Source: Psychrobium sp. | GTDB lineage: Bacteria > Pseudomonadota > Gammaproteobacteria > Enterobacterales > Psychrobiaceae | DNA length: 32,946 nucleotides | Direction: 5' to 3' | NCBI GenBank assembly: GCA_013214905.1 | Contig: JABSRV010000018.1 | Location: 1 to 32,946 of the forward strand | Shown: one piece after another, positions 1 to 9,464 of the stretch | Layout of the letters: the number at the start of each line of letters is the position of its first letter | Position numbering within the stretch: position 1 is the stretch's first letter | Made by a program: the position numbers and the translations under genes | Notes under the pieces: model-generated | Database searches by the model: none | What the model was told of the DNA's origin: nothing | Seen by the model: only the letters and a program-made list of their open reading frames with translations

Positions 1-1537
1 CGGCGGCAGTGCTTCGCGCCGCTAAATTTCTCACTTCATCGGCAACAACAGCGAACCCTCATCCCTACTCGCCAACTCTAGCCGCTTCAATGGCAGCATT
101 TAGTGCTAATAGGTTGGTTTGTGCAGCGATTTCGTCAATCGTACTGATAAAGGTCGAAATACTCACGCTCGCTTGTGAAATTTCATCCATTGCCGCAATC
201 ATTTGCGTCATTTTTTCACTACCAACTTTCGCTTCTTGTTGTGCTTCATTAGCGAATTCTTTGGCTTGGTTAGCATTTTGAGCATTAATATTGATTTGCG
301 AGGTTAGCTCATTGAGCGACGATGAAATATTTTCTAAACTGACGGACTGTGTTCTACCTAACACATCATTGAGATTATTAGACATAGATTGTAAAGCGTG
401 GCCTAACGTATCATCTGCTGACGCTAGTTTTACGTCATGATTTAACTCACCAGCGGCGATTTTGCTAGCCAGTGCTCTTTTTCACGCAATGCTTCCATCA
501 TGTTTTTCATTTGTGCGTAAATACTTTCACCGTTGCTTGATAACTCTAACTGCATGGTTAAATCACCCTTGGCAACAGTTCTCGCGATGTTAGCAATCGC
601 AATTGGTTCACCACCTAGCAATATCATCACATGATTTGTTAAGCAAATAGCGATACTAATGCCAATAATAATCGCGAGTAATGTACTAAACATTGTTGTG
701 GCGATAAATGAATTTCCTGTATTACGCAATTCATCTCTACGCTGCGCCATTAGGCTGCTTTCGCGACTATTGAATGTTGCAATTTGCGCTCGGAATTTAT
801 CAAAGTAGACCTTGCCTTTCGCTTGGCCCACAATGTCTGCCATGTCGTCCATTGTTTTGGCGCTACCAATATCACGGCGTAATTCAAGTTGAGGTTCAAC
901 AACATCACGAACCCAATTATCGATGGTTAGCTTTGCTTCTCCTAGCAACTGAACCTGCGCATTATTGTCTGAGACTGTAGTAGACAATTGAGCGATTAAT
1001 TGGCCAAAGCTCTGTTTTTCATTATTAAATCGTTCAAAAAATTCTTCTTTACCAGCAAGTAAGAAGCCTCTCATGCCTGTTTCCATATCTACCGCGGCAG
1101 CGCAAAATGGCTTGAGCCTTAGCAATAACGTTGTAAGTATGCTCAACCCATTGTGTTAGTTGTCGTAACTCTTCTATATCGCTACTTGTTTTGGCCTGAG
1201 CTTGGCGGGTGGTCATTAATGTATTTTCGCGTTCGATAAAAAGTGCTAATTGGCCACGAAATTTGTCGAAATACGCTTTACCTCGCGCTTCACCAATAAG
1301 CTGAGCCATGTCGTTCATGGTATGAGCATCACCAATTTCGGTACGCAGTTGAATGACAGGCTCTGTCACTTTGACATGCCACTGCTCAATCGTTTCAGAG
1401 ACTTCTTTTAATAGTTTAACTTGGGCGGGATTGTCAGAGACTGTCTGACTTAAATAATGAATCAATGAACTGAACGTTTTATTACCGTTTTCATAAGGGG
1501 CTAAGAATTTTTTACCTCCTGCTAACGGGTAATACCA
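1..1537 (-). pseudogene. Degenerate methyl-accepting chemotaxis protein with two tandem CHASE3-like sensor segments, HAMP and MCP signalling domain
   Basis: Minus-strand fragments 1049-1465, 442-1146 and 65-385 in different frames; signalling-domain text ...[41 protein letters not shown]; 5' end lost at an IS630 end. Confidence 0.85.
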
Positions 1538-1854
1538 ATCTAGCTAATTAACTGGCCAAATTTATCCAGTCTCTTGTACACATACTTGTTACTCTTTCGG
1601 CACTGTTTAAAAATGAATTCCAAGCTTCACAAATACTACTGACAATATCGTCGTAGCCTTTGAATGATCGGTTAGCTAAGTGGTGTTGTCTCATCCAACT
1701 CCACACCTGCTCGATTGGATTTAATTCGGGTGAATAAGGTGGCAATTTGATCATACTGACATTAGGGAAATCCGCCGATATGTCTTCATTGTGCCAACTA
1801 GCACCATCCATGATGACAATTGCATGTCTCTCTGGATCGGTAATATTTGCAATT
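1530..1854 (-). mobile_element. Truncated IS630-family element, 3' part of transposase (ORF 1548-1868) plus one terminal inverted repeat
   Basis: VIMDGASWH...LPPYSPELNPIEQVWSWMR IS630 DDE motif; TAATACCAATCTAGCTAATTAACTGG end resembles the ends of the neighbouring element. Confidence 0.8.
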
Positions 1855-1914
1855 AATACCAATTGCATTAAATATATGATCTAATGATGCATCGTATTTC
1901 ATAGTAGTTATCTT

Positions 1915-2394
1915 ATGCCTATATTGGAACTTAAGCGTTTAGCTAAAACAGAAAAGAACAGTCGAACAAGACTTCGATATTTAGCTGTCTCTCACTTTGT
2001 TGAGGGGGAATCGCGAACGGCTATCGCTAAGTATTTAAAAGTAGCGCGAGGAAGTGTTAATAGTTGGGTGACCAACTATCTGAATCAAGGAATTGATGGA
2101 CTCAAAGACGCAACGCATTATGGTCGACCGCCTCGTTTATCTTCTCAACAACAGACTTTACTCATTAAATTTGTTGATGATGCTAGCCGTAGTGATAGCG
2201 GTGGTCGCCTACAAGCGAAAGACGTTCAGCAGTTTATAGCCGATAAATTCGATATTGGTTATAAGATTAGGAATGTTTATCGGTTATTGCATCATTTAGG
2301 TTTTTCATGGATAACTAGCCGCTCACGACACCCCAAACAGGATATGAACGCTCAACTCCTTTTTAAAAAGCTTCCTAGTGGAAACGATCCTTAA
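1915..2394 (+). CDS. IS630-family transposase, N-terminal helix-turn-helix part (OrfA)
   Basis: HTH region RTAIAKYLKVARGSVNSWVTNYLNQGIDGLKD; continues in another frame. Confidence 0.8.
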   Translation: MPILELKRLAKTEKNSRTRLRYLAVSHFVEGESRTAIAKYLKVARGSVNSWVTNYLNQGIDGLKDATHYGRPPRLSSQQQTLLIKFVDDASRSDSGGRLQAKDVQQFIADKFDIGYKIRNVYRLLHHLGFSWITSRSRHPKQDMNAQLLFKKLPSGNDP

Positions 2395-2941
2395 CACCCC
2401 TGCCTATTTGCCATTGGATCGCGTCGATGTTTGGTTTCAAGACGAGGCAAGATTTGGTCAACAAAATACAACAACCCGGCTATGGGCAACGAAAGGTAGT
2501 AGGCCAAGAGCCGTTAAACAGCAACAATTTGAATATGCGTATTTATTCGGTGCAGTTTGTCCTAGCACTGGAGAAACGCAAGCTATCATAGCCCCTTACA
2601 GTAATAGTGAAATAATGAGAGAACACTTATTATTAATTTCACAATGTACACCGCCTGATCGTTATGCTCTTGTGATTATGGATGGTGCCAGTTGGCATCA
2701 AGATTATCTTGGCGACCAATTCGATAATTTATCAATCATGAAACTTCCGCCGTATTCACCTGAACTCAATCCAATAGAACAAGTCTGGCAATGGATGCGC
2801 CAAAATGAAATAGCAAACCGTTGCTTTGATGGATATGAAGACATTGTCGATGCATGCAGCAATGCATGGAATCGATTTAGAGAAGACAAAAATCGAGTAA
2901 CAAAATTATGTAATAGAGACTGGATCAATCTGGTCAATTGA
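2378..2941 (+). CDS. IS630-family transposase, C-terminal DDE part (OrfB)
   Basis: DRVDVWFQDEARFGQQNTTTRLWA ... VIMDGASWHQ ... LPPYSPELNPIEQVWQWMRQ. Confidence 0.85.
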   Translation: METILNTPAYLPLDRVDVWFQDEARFGQQNTTTRLWATKGSRPRAVKQQQFEYAYLFGAVCPSTGETQAIIAPYSNSEIMREHLLLISQCTPPDRYALVIMDGASWHQDYLGDQFDNLSIMKLPPYSPELNPIEQVWQWMRQNEIANRCFDGYEDIVDACSNAWNRFREDKNRVTKLCNRDWINLVN

Positions 2942-3066
2942 TTAATGCATTTGGTATTAGTTGCATCTCGTTTCCTCGAACCTTGTTCGAGGGACTTTAA
3001 TACAAGACCCACTAACACGGTTTATCTGGCACAGAGACGGCCATTGCTATTTGCCACGTGATTCCT

Positions 3067-3172
3067 GTCATCCCCTAGGTGTTTTTATAGGGGATCTCAT
3101 ATAGCCTTTTATTCACCTACTGGGCAGTAATACGCTGCATGAGATACCGCATAAAAGACTTGCGGTATGACG
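3067..3172. repeat. Two-hairpin dispersed repeat, copy 1
   Basis: GTCATCCCCTAGGTGTTTTTATAGGGGATCTCA ... TGAGATACCGCATAAAAGACTTGCGGTATGACG. Confidence 0.8.
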
Positions 3173-3221
3173 ATGCGGTTATAGAACAGGGAAAGCCATT
3201 GCTGCTATATCCGCGCACACC

Positions 3222-3327
3222 GTCATCCCCTAGGTCTTTTTATAGGGGATCTCATGCAGCCATTTATTCACCCACTTAGCAGTAATACGTGGCAGGAGAT
3301 ACCGCATAAAAGACTTGCGGCATGACG
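3222..3327. repeat. Two-hairpin dispersed repeat, copy 2
   Basis: GTCATCCCCTAGGTCTTTTTATAGGGGATCTCA ... GGAGATACCGCATAAAAGACTTGCGGCATGACG. Confidence 0.8.
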
Positions 3328-3566
3328 AGGCGGCTATAGCACAGAGACGACAGTTGCTCACTGCGCATAATAATATGTCTCTTTAGCGCTACGGTTTTCT
3401 ACATCATTTTGATGAGTAATTTACTACTTACGAGTGAAAATCTTTCACCAAGTTGAATTAAAGTAATAATTTTGTAAATGATTTGCTCTAATACCCTTGT
3501 GTTTAACATTTAGCTCCCCATATCTATTTTATCGAAAGTAAAAAATAATAATTATCAGGAAAAAAT

Positions 3567-4271
3567 ATGGCTTCTCAAATTAAAGCGTTAAGTTCAGTTG
3601 ATCACAGTAACGTAAAAATTAAGGACGGATCTAATTTAGATCTGACCAAAAATCAGCAAATTTTACCGCTGATTATCCATGAATTTGCACAAGCTGGTGC
3701 CGCAATGCCAGTTATCTTCATCAAACCAACGGATAAAAAAGTTTATGAGCCTGCTTGTTTACTTGGCTTAAAACCAGAAGAAAACTTATTCTACAAAAGT
3801 GAGAGTGAATGGTTAGGAGATTATGTGCCGGCATTAATCTCACATCATCCTTTTGCTATGGTGCAGACTGAAGGTGAAGAAAATCGTTTGCAAATGTTAA
3901 TTGACGAAAACAGCGATCGTATTAGCAAAGAGGGCGGTGAGTCTCTTTTCGTTGAGGGCAAAGAAACTGAATATCTAACTAAGCGTAAAGAAACACTAGC
4001 TAATTACATTAACAGTGTACAAATCACTCGTGCTTTTTGTACTTATTTGACTGAAAAAGACCTGTTAATAGAACAAACTCTAACAATTGATATTGCTGGT
4101 GAAAAAGTCCAATTAAACGGCATTCACTTGGTTGATGAGAAGAAGTTGAATGAAATGAGTGATGAAGATCATTTGGAGATGCGTAAGCGCGGTTACCTAG
4201 GTCCAATCTATTCACATTTGGGCTCTTTACGACAAGTAAATAGACTGGCCAAATTACGTCAAGAAGCGTAA
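3567..4271 (+). CDS. SapC family protein
   Basis: 234 aa; SapC-like text PLIIHEFAQAGAAMPVIFIKP...LLGLKPEENLF...WLGDYVPALISHHPFAM. Confidence 0.8.
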   Translation: MASQIKALSSVDHSNVKIKDGSNLDLTKNQQILPLIIHEFAQAGAAMPVIFIKPTDKKVYEPACLLGLKPEENLFYKSESEWLGDYVPALISHHPFAMVQTEGEENRLQMLIDENSDRISKEGGESLFVEGKETEYLTKRKETLANYINSVQITRAFCTYLTEKDLLIEQTLTIDIAGEKVQLNGIHLVDEKKLNEMSDEDHLEMRKRGYLGPIYSHLGSLRQVNRLAKLRQEA

Positions 4272-4287
4272 TAATATCAGTTAAATA

Positions 4288-4315
4288 AAATACCGCCAAT
4301 TGGCGGTATTTTTGT
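4288..4315 (+). terminator. Rho-independent terminator
   Basis: AAATACCGCCAATTGGCGGTATTTTT stem followed by T run, just after the SapC-family stop codon. Confidence 0.85.
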
Positions 4316-4328
4316 GTCTTAATTTTGA

Positions 4329-5885
4329 CTACTCTCTTCGAATTAAGTAATCAAAGGCGCCTAGTGCTGCAGTTGCGCCACTGCCCATGGCGATAATAAT
4401 TTGCTTATACGGACTATCCGTCACATCACCCGCGGCATACACTCCAGCCATTGACGTTTCACCCTGCTTGCTAGTAATTATCTCACCGCGATTAGTCAAT
4501 TCAATGTCGCCCACTAAAAACTCACTGTTGGGCATTAAACCTATTTGTACAAATATCCCCGCTAGCGTAATTTCATGTGATTGGCTGGTTTGACGATCGG
4601 TATACTGCAGCGCTGTTACACGTTTACCGTCACCAATAACGTTAGTGGTTTGAGCATTTAGAATGATCGTCACGTTTGGCAATGATTTTGCTTTACGAAC
4701 CAGTACTTCATCGGCGCGTAATGTGTCAGCGAACTCCAATACCGTTACATGTTCAACAAGGCCAGCGAGATCAATAGCCGCTTCAATACCTGAATTGCCA
4801 CCGCCAACTACCGCAACAGATTTCCCCTTAAATAATGGACCATCACAATGTGGGCAATATGCGACACCTTTGCCGCGATATTCATTCTCGCCAGGCACAT
4901 TCATTTCACGCCATCTCGCGCCAGTGGCTAAAACCACAGATTTACTGCTTAACGTTGCACCATTTTCCAATGTAATATCAATGAGGCCGGTTTCGACATT
5001 GCGAACAACTCGCTTAGCTTTATTGTTATTCATGATATCAACATCATATTCTTTAACGTGCTCTTCCAAGCTAGCCACTAATTTAGGGCCTTGCGTTGCC
5101 TTTACCGAAATGAAGTTTTCAATGGCTAACGTATCACTAACTTGTCCACCAAAGCGATCCGCCACCAAACCTGTTTTTATGCCTTTACGTGCGGCATAAA
5201 TAGCTGCCGCTGCGCCAGCAGGTCCGCCGCCCACGACAAGAAAGTCGAAGTTATCTTTATTACTCATCGCTTTGGCTTGTCTTTTATCTGCACCGCTATC
5301 AACTTTACTCAAAATCTCAGTGAGCGATATACGTCCTTGACTAAAAGACTGACCATTTAAATAAACAGTAGGCACAGCCATGATATCGCGATCAAATACT
5401 TCACTTTGAAATAACGAACCGTCGATCATCACAGACTTTATTTGAGGGTTTATCGCCGCCATCATGTTTAATGCCTGCACTACTTCAGGACAATTTTGGC
5501 AGCTTAAAGAAATGTAAGTTTCAAATTGATATTTCCCCTCAAGGTTTCTCACTTGCTCAATAACCTCGGCATCAATTTTCATGGGGTGTGAGCCACTGTG
5601 CAGCAACGCCATAACCAATGAAGTGAATTCATGACCCATAGGCAAGCCAGCAAAGCGGATCTCACTATCGACCGCGATGCCTCGAACTAACATTGAAGGC
5701 ACACGTTCATCATCGCTGTTACCGCTAACAATAGTAACCAAAGGAGAGAGCGTGGCTATTTGCGCGACTAGGCGGTTTAATTCTTGTGATTTCAAACTAT
5801 CATCTGTGAAGGTGACTAGTTCGACTGGTGTTTTTAAATTGATTAAATAAGTTTTTAACTGGGCTAGCATGGCTGCGTCTAACAT
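4329..5885 (-). CDS. ahpF: Alkyl hydroperoxide reductase subunit F
   Basis: 518 aa; two CxxC motifs ([15 protein letters not shown]), FAD motif [22 protein letters not shown] motif [14 protein letters not shown]. Confidence 0.95.
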   Translation of the reverse strand: MLDAAMLAQLKTYLINLKTPVELVTFTDDSLKSQELNRLVAQIATLSPLVTIVSGNSDDERVPSMLVRGIAVDSEIRFAGLPMGHEFTSLVMALLHSGSHPMKIDAEVIEQVRNLEGKYQFETYISLSCQNCPEVVQALNMMAAINPQIKSVMIDGSLFQSEVFDRDIMAVPTVYLNGQSFSQGRISLTEILSKVDSGADKRQAKAMSNKDNFDFLVVGGGPAGAAAAIYAARKGIKTGLVADRFGGQVSDTLAIENFISVKATQGPKLVASLEEHVKEYDVDIMNNNKAKRVVRNVETGLIDITLENGATLSSKSVVLATGARWREMNVPGENEYRGKGVAYCPHCDGPLFKGKSVAVVGGGNSGIEAAIDLAGLVEHVTVLEFADTLRADEVLVRKAKSLPNVTIILNAQTTNVIGDGKRVTALQYTDRQTSQSHEITLAGIFVQIGLMPNSEFLVGDIELTNRGEIITSKQGETSMAGVYAAGDVTDSPYKQIIIAMGSGATAALGAFDYLIRRE

Positions 5886-5957
5886 AGATACCTCGACAAA
5901 TAATATTCAGAAAATGAGGGAGTAGTCATGTAACTACTCCCAATAGATTGTTGGCTG

Positions 5958-6527
5958 TTAAATCTTGCCAACTAAATCTAAAGACGGAGCTAATGTTTCA
6001 CCGCCTGGCTGCCAAGCTGCTGGACAAACTTCGCCATCATGTTCTGCAACATATTGCGCGGCTTTAACTTTACGTAATAACTCGCTTGCGCTGCGGCCTA
6101 TGCCAAGATCATGTACTTCAGAAATCTTGATTTCACCTTCAGGATTAATCACAAAAGTACCGCGTAAGGCTAGACCTTCAGCTTCAATCATTACACCGAA
6201 GTTGCGAGTAATAGCGCCGGTAGGATCGCCAATCATTGGATACTGAATTTTTTTGATAGTGTCTGACGTATCGTGCCATGCTTTATGCGTGAAATGAGTG
6301 TCGGTAGACACCGAATAAACTTCTACGCCCATCTTTTGCAATTCTTCGTAATGGTCTGCCATGTCGCCTAACTCGGTAGGACATACAAATGTAAAGTCAG
6401 CAGGGTAGAAGAAAACGATTGACCATTTGTTGGCTAAGTCAGCTTCGGTTACTTCTACGAATTCACCTTTGTGAAAAGCAGTTGCATTGAATGGCTGTAG
6501 TTTGGTGTTAATGAGTGATTGGTTCAT
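5958..6527 (-). CDS. ahpC: Alkyl hydroperoxide reductase subunit C (2-Cys peroxiredoxin)
   Basis: 189 aa; peroxidatic DFTFVCPTE and resolving EVCPAAW motifs. Confidence 0.96.
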   Translation of the reverse strand: MNQSLINTKLQPFNATAFHKGEFVEVTEADLANKWSIVFFYPADFTFVCPTELGDMADHYEELQKMGVEVYSVSTDTHFTHKAWHDTSDTIKKIQYPMIGDPTGAITRNFGVMIEAEGLALRGTFVINPEGEIKISEVHDLGIGRSASELLRKVKAAQYVAEHDGEVCPAAWQPGGETLAPSLDLVGKI

Positions 6528-6594
6528 GTGTTATTCCTATTAATGGGTTTGTTGAAGACCGGGTAATAATAGGAATATTATTGATATCTGTATA

Positions 6595-6631
6595 ATCGAT
6601 AGTAATTATCGAGATGATAGGTTTTGCCTAT
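6595..6631. promoter_or_regulatory. Putative OxyR binding site upstream of ahpC
   Basis: ATCG-n7-TTAT-n7-ATAG-n7-CTAT, 14/16 match to the ATAG/CTAT/ATAG/CTAT tetranucleotides at correct spacing. Confidence 0.65.
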
Positions 6632-6659
6632 GGGTTGTTTTGTTAATCGGTCAGTTGAT

Positions 6660-7571
6660 TTATGGAAGCACACTACTTACCGATTTTCTAACACTCGAGA
6701 CAATAGTACGGACACATTGCATGCGAGAGTAATTGCTTCTAATGAGCAAAGAAATACCGCGCACTGGTTTAGGTTCCACAAAATGTTGGTAGCAGATTTG
6801 CTCATTAGCCAAGTTATTAATGGTAGCAAGCGCTGGCAACATCGTAATGCCCATACCACTGGCCACCATGTGGCGCAGGGTTTCTAAACTAGTACCTTGA
6901 AAGCTGGTGTCCTCTTTGGCGCCTGCCGCAAAGCAATAACCCATAGCTTGATCTTTAAGGCAATGCCCATCCTCTAAGGTCAGAATTCTTTTACCATGTA
7001 GATCGCTTAGACTTAAATTCGCCTTATCAGCCAATGCGTCATCTTTTTGGGTAGCAAGCACTAAAGGTTCATTGAACAAATGATAAGACTCAAAGTTAGA
7101 CATTTCAGTTAAGTAAGGCAATATCAATACGTCTAACTTACCTTCGTGTAACTGTTGCAGCAAAACATCGGTTTTATTCTCATGCAAGAAAAAATTAATG
7201 CGCGGTAACTGACTATTCAGATCGGCCATGATGTGCGGTAATAAATAAGGTGCCAAGGTAGGGATTAGGCCTAAATGTAAATCACCCGCAAATGGATCTA
7301 ACAACGCTTTCGCCGACGATTCAAATTCATCGGCTGCCCTTAATACCTTGCGCGCTTGCTCAACCAATTTTTCCCCCGCAGGCGTAAGCATCACATTGCC
7401 GCGATGACGCTCTACTAGTTGCAAGCCCAATTGCTGTTCTAATTTCATTAGCTGACCGCTTAACGTCGGTTGGCTAACAAAACATGCTTGCGCAGCGTGG
7501 CCAAAATGTCGGTGCTGGTCAATCGCATCAAGGTATTCTAAATCTCGTAATTTAATCATTGGTTTAATCAA
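6660..7571 (-). CDS. oxyR: LysR-family hydrogen peroxide sensor/regulator OxyR
   Basis: LysR HTH at the N-terminus; redox region LEDGHCLKDQAMGYCFAAGAKEDTSF with both OxyR cysteines. Confidence 0.92.
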   Translation of the reverse strand: MIKPMIKLRDLEYLDAIDQHRHFGHAAQACFVSQPTLSGQLMKLEQQLGLQLVERHRGNVMLTPAGEKLVEQARKVLRAADEFESSAKALLDPFAGDLHLGLIPTLAPYLLPHIMADLNSQLPRINFFLHENKTDVLLQQLHEGKLDVLILPYLTEMSNFESYHLFNEPLVLATQKDDALADKANLSLSDLHGKRILTLEDGHCLKDQAMGYCFAAGAKEDTSFQGTSLETLRHMVASGMGITMLPALATINNLANEQICYQHFVEPKPVRGISLLIRSNYSRMQCVRTIVSSVRKSVSSVLP

Positions 7572-7738
7572 TCATATTTATCATTATATAAGACTATACC
7601 AATTAACTTAAAGCGAGCCAAACAGTGCTGCTTGCTTAATTTCGACGGAAGGCAAATAATTTGTAACAGATACCTACTTTGAAATTAAACGAAGTTCAGT
7701 ATATTAAATAAGCATGAAGCTTATTAAGGAGTCACATT

Positions 7739-8293
7739 ATGCCATTACCCCTACTAATTATTGGTGTAGCCGTCGGCGGTTTATTACTACATGAAGATCA
7801 AAAAGAGTACTTAAAAGATCAAGATGAAAATCGCCATAAAATAATAGACCATCACATGGGCCGTGAGCCATCAGAGATCCTACCAAGTAAATTTCAACGA
7901 AAGCTGCAACCGGGCGCTATTGTATGCTGCGAAGTATTTGAAGCCTTTATTCATACAGGAATCGTGGTAGACGACGAGACGATAGTCGAGCTTCATGGTA
8001 GTGGTTTGATCCGAGCTATTTCTAAAAAACGATTCCTAGAAGAGCGTAGTGGTAAACATATATTTGTCGCATGTGATCAACAAGGCAAAACAATACAGCT
8101 TCCTAGTGCCGAGCAACGGGCAGCTGAAGACATATTTACATTCCACGAATATGATTTATTACAAGCCAATTGCTACTTTCATACATGGCGCTGGTTAACG
8201 GGTGAATATACACCAATAGACAGTTTTAGCACCTTTAATAAACAACTAAGTCAGTTGGTCAACGCGGCAATTTATTGGGATCAAGTACTTTAA
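7739..8293 (+). CDS. LRAT/NlpC-P60-like (permuted papain fold) domain protein
   Basis: PGAIVCCEVFEAFIHTGIVVDDETIVELHGSG ... YDLLQANCYFHTWRWLTGE: His and NC motif arrangement. Confidence 0.55.
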   Translation: MPLPLLIIGVAVGGLLLHEDQKEYLKDQDENRHKIIDHHMGREPSEILPSKFQRKLQPGAIVCCEVFEAFIHTGIVVDDETIVELHGSGLIRAISKKRFLEERSGKHIFVACDQQGKTIQLPSAEQRAAEDIFTFHEYDLLQANCYFHTWRWLTGEYTPIDSFSTFNKQLSQLVNAAIYWDQVL

Positions 8294-8493
8294 CGATCGG
8301 TAACCATAATCGAAGCGAAAATAAGTCTAGCATCGCTGTTTTATCGTCAAACGTGATTACATGAATAGATTAATATCGGCAAGATAGTGTTACAAATAGA
8401 CTATTTGCTATTTTTTCATAAAATGACCAGCGGGATGACGAGGTGTGGCAAGACCAGCGAGGTGACGTGTATGGTCGACCCAAAGCCCACACC

Positions 8494-8595
8494 GTCATAC
8501 CCGAGTTGTTTTTATCGGGTATCTCACGCCGCGCGTTGCGTCTAGAGAGTAAAAGGCTGCCTGAGATCCCGCATAAAAAGACCAGCGGGATGACG
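8494..8595. repeat. Two-hairpin dispersed repeat, copy 3, with partial tail units on both sides
   Basis: GTCATACCCGAGTTGTTTTTATCGGGTATCTCA ... TGAGATCCCGCATAAAAAGACCAGCGGGATGACG. Confidence 0.8.
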
Positions 8596-8666
8596 TACTA
8601 TCGAATAGGAGGTGACGAAGGTTGAAAAATCAGCGGGTGACGAGAAAGCCAAACCCGCTGAAAAAA

Positions 8667-9443
8667 CTACTTAGGAGGCATGCGTATCGCGGCGTCTAAA
8701 CGAATCGTTTCGCCGTTTAAGTAACTATTTTCAATCATATGCACAGCCAAACGACCAAACTCAGACGGTAAACCCATGCGTTTAGGGAATTGAATCTTCT
8801 CTATCAAAGACTCTTGCACGTTATCAGGCATAGCCAATAACATTGGCGTACCCATAATGCCAGGCGCAATCGTATTAACACGAATACCAGAACGGGCTAA
8901 GTCACGTGCCATTGGTAATGTTAAACCAACAATACCGCTTTTACTGGCAGCGTAAGCCGACTGGCCCATTTGACCTTCATAAGCGGCAACAGACGCCGTA
9001 TTAATAATAATGCCGCGCTCATTCGCTTCACCACTGGCTTCATTTTTAGCCATCATTTGCGCCGCAATGCGTGCCACATTAAAGGTGCCAATCAAATTGA
9101 TATTAATCACGTTAGCAAAACCAGCTAGCGGCTGTGCTTGACCCTCACGATCTAACACTTTCTTGGCTGGCGCAACACCTGCGCAGTTAATACAAATATC
9201 AACACGACCAAACTTAGCAATGACCTGATCAAACGCATCGGTAACCGACGTTTCATCACAGACATCAGTCTTAATAAACATCACCTTATCATCACCAATC
9301 AACGCCACGATTTCGTCACCAGCTTTCTGGTTTAAATCGAAAATAGCGACCTTAACGCCAACCTTTAATAACTCGTCTAACGTAGCGCGACCAAGACCTG
9401 ATGCGCCGCCAGTTACAACCGCAATTTTATGTTCAGTATTCAT
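8667..9443 (-). CDS. SDR-family oxidoreductase, 3-hydroxyacyl-CoA dehydrogenase type 2-like
   Basis: TGGASGLG, NCAG, YAASKSG motifs; next to an acyl-CoA dehydrogenase gene. Confidence 0.85.
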   Translation of the reverse strand: MNTEHKIAVVTGGASGLGRATLDELLKVGVKVAIFDLNQKAGDEIVALIGDDKVMFIKTDVCDETSVTDAFDQVIAKFGRVDICINCAGVAPAKKVLDREGQAQPLAGFANVININLIGTFNVARIAAQMMAKNEASGEANERGIIINTASVAAYEGQMGQSAYAASKSGIVGLTLPMARDLARSGIRVNTIAPGIMGTPMLLAMPDNVQESLIEKIQFPKRMGLPSEFGRLAVHMIENSYLNGETIRLDAAIRMPPK

Positions 9444-9464
9444 TTTTATTCCTTATTATGTTTG

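Larger units (their letters stand above)
1854..2959 (+). mobile_element. IS630-family insertion sequence, both ends present
   Basis: Left end TAATACCAATTGCATTAA and right end (reverse complement) TAATACCAAATGCATTAA match at 17/18; TA at both outer ends; two transposase ORFs inside. Confidence 0.85.

Noticed and set aside
2974-2992. CCTCGAAC-CTT-GTTCGAGG as a tRNA T-arm remnant
   Set aside because: Perfect hairpin but 3-nt loop and no tRNA context; just a small palindrome.
3067-3327. CRISPR-like array
   Set aside because: Only two long hairpin units with similar, not unique, intervening DNA; no cas genes.
4663-5199. 178-aa plus-strand ORF inside ahpF
   Set aside because: Antisense shadow of a well-supported ahpF gene; no independent domain text.
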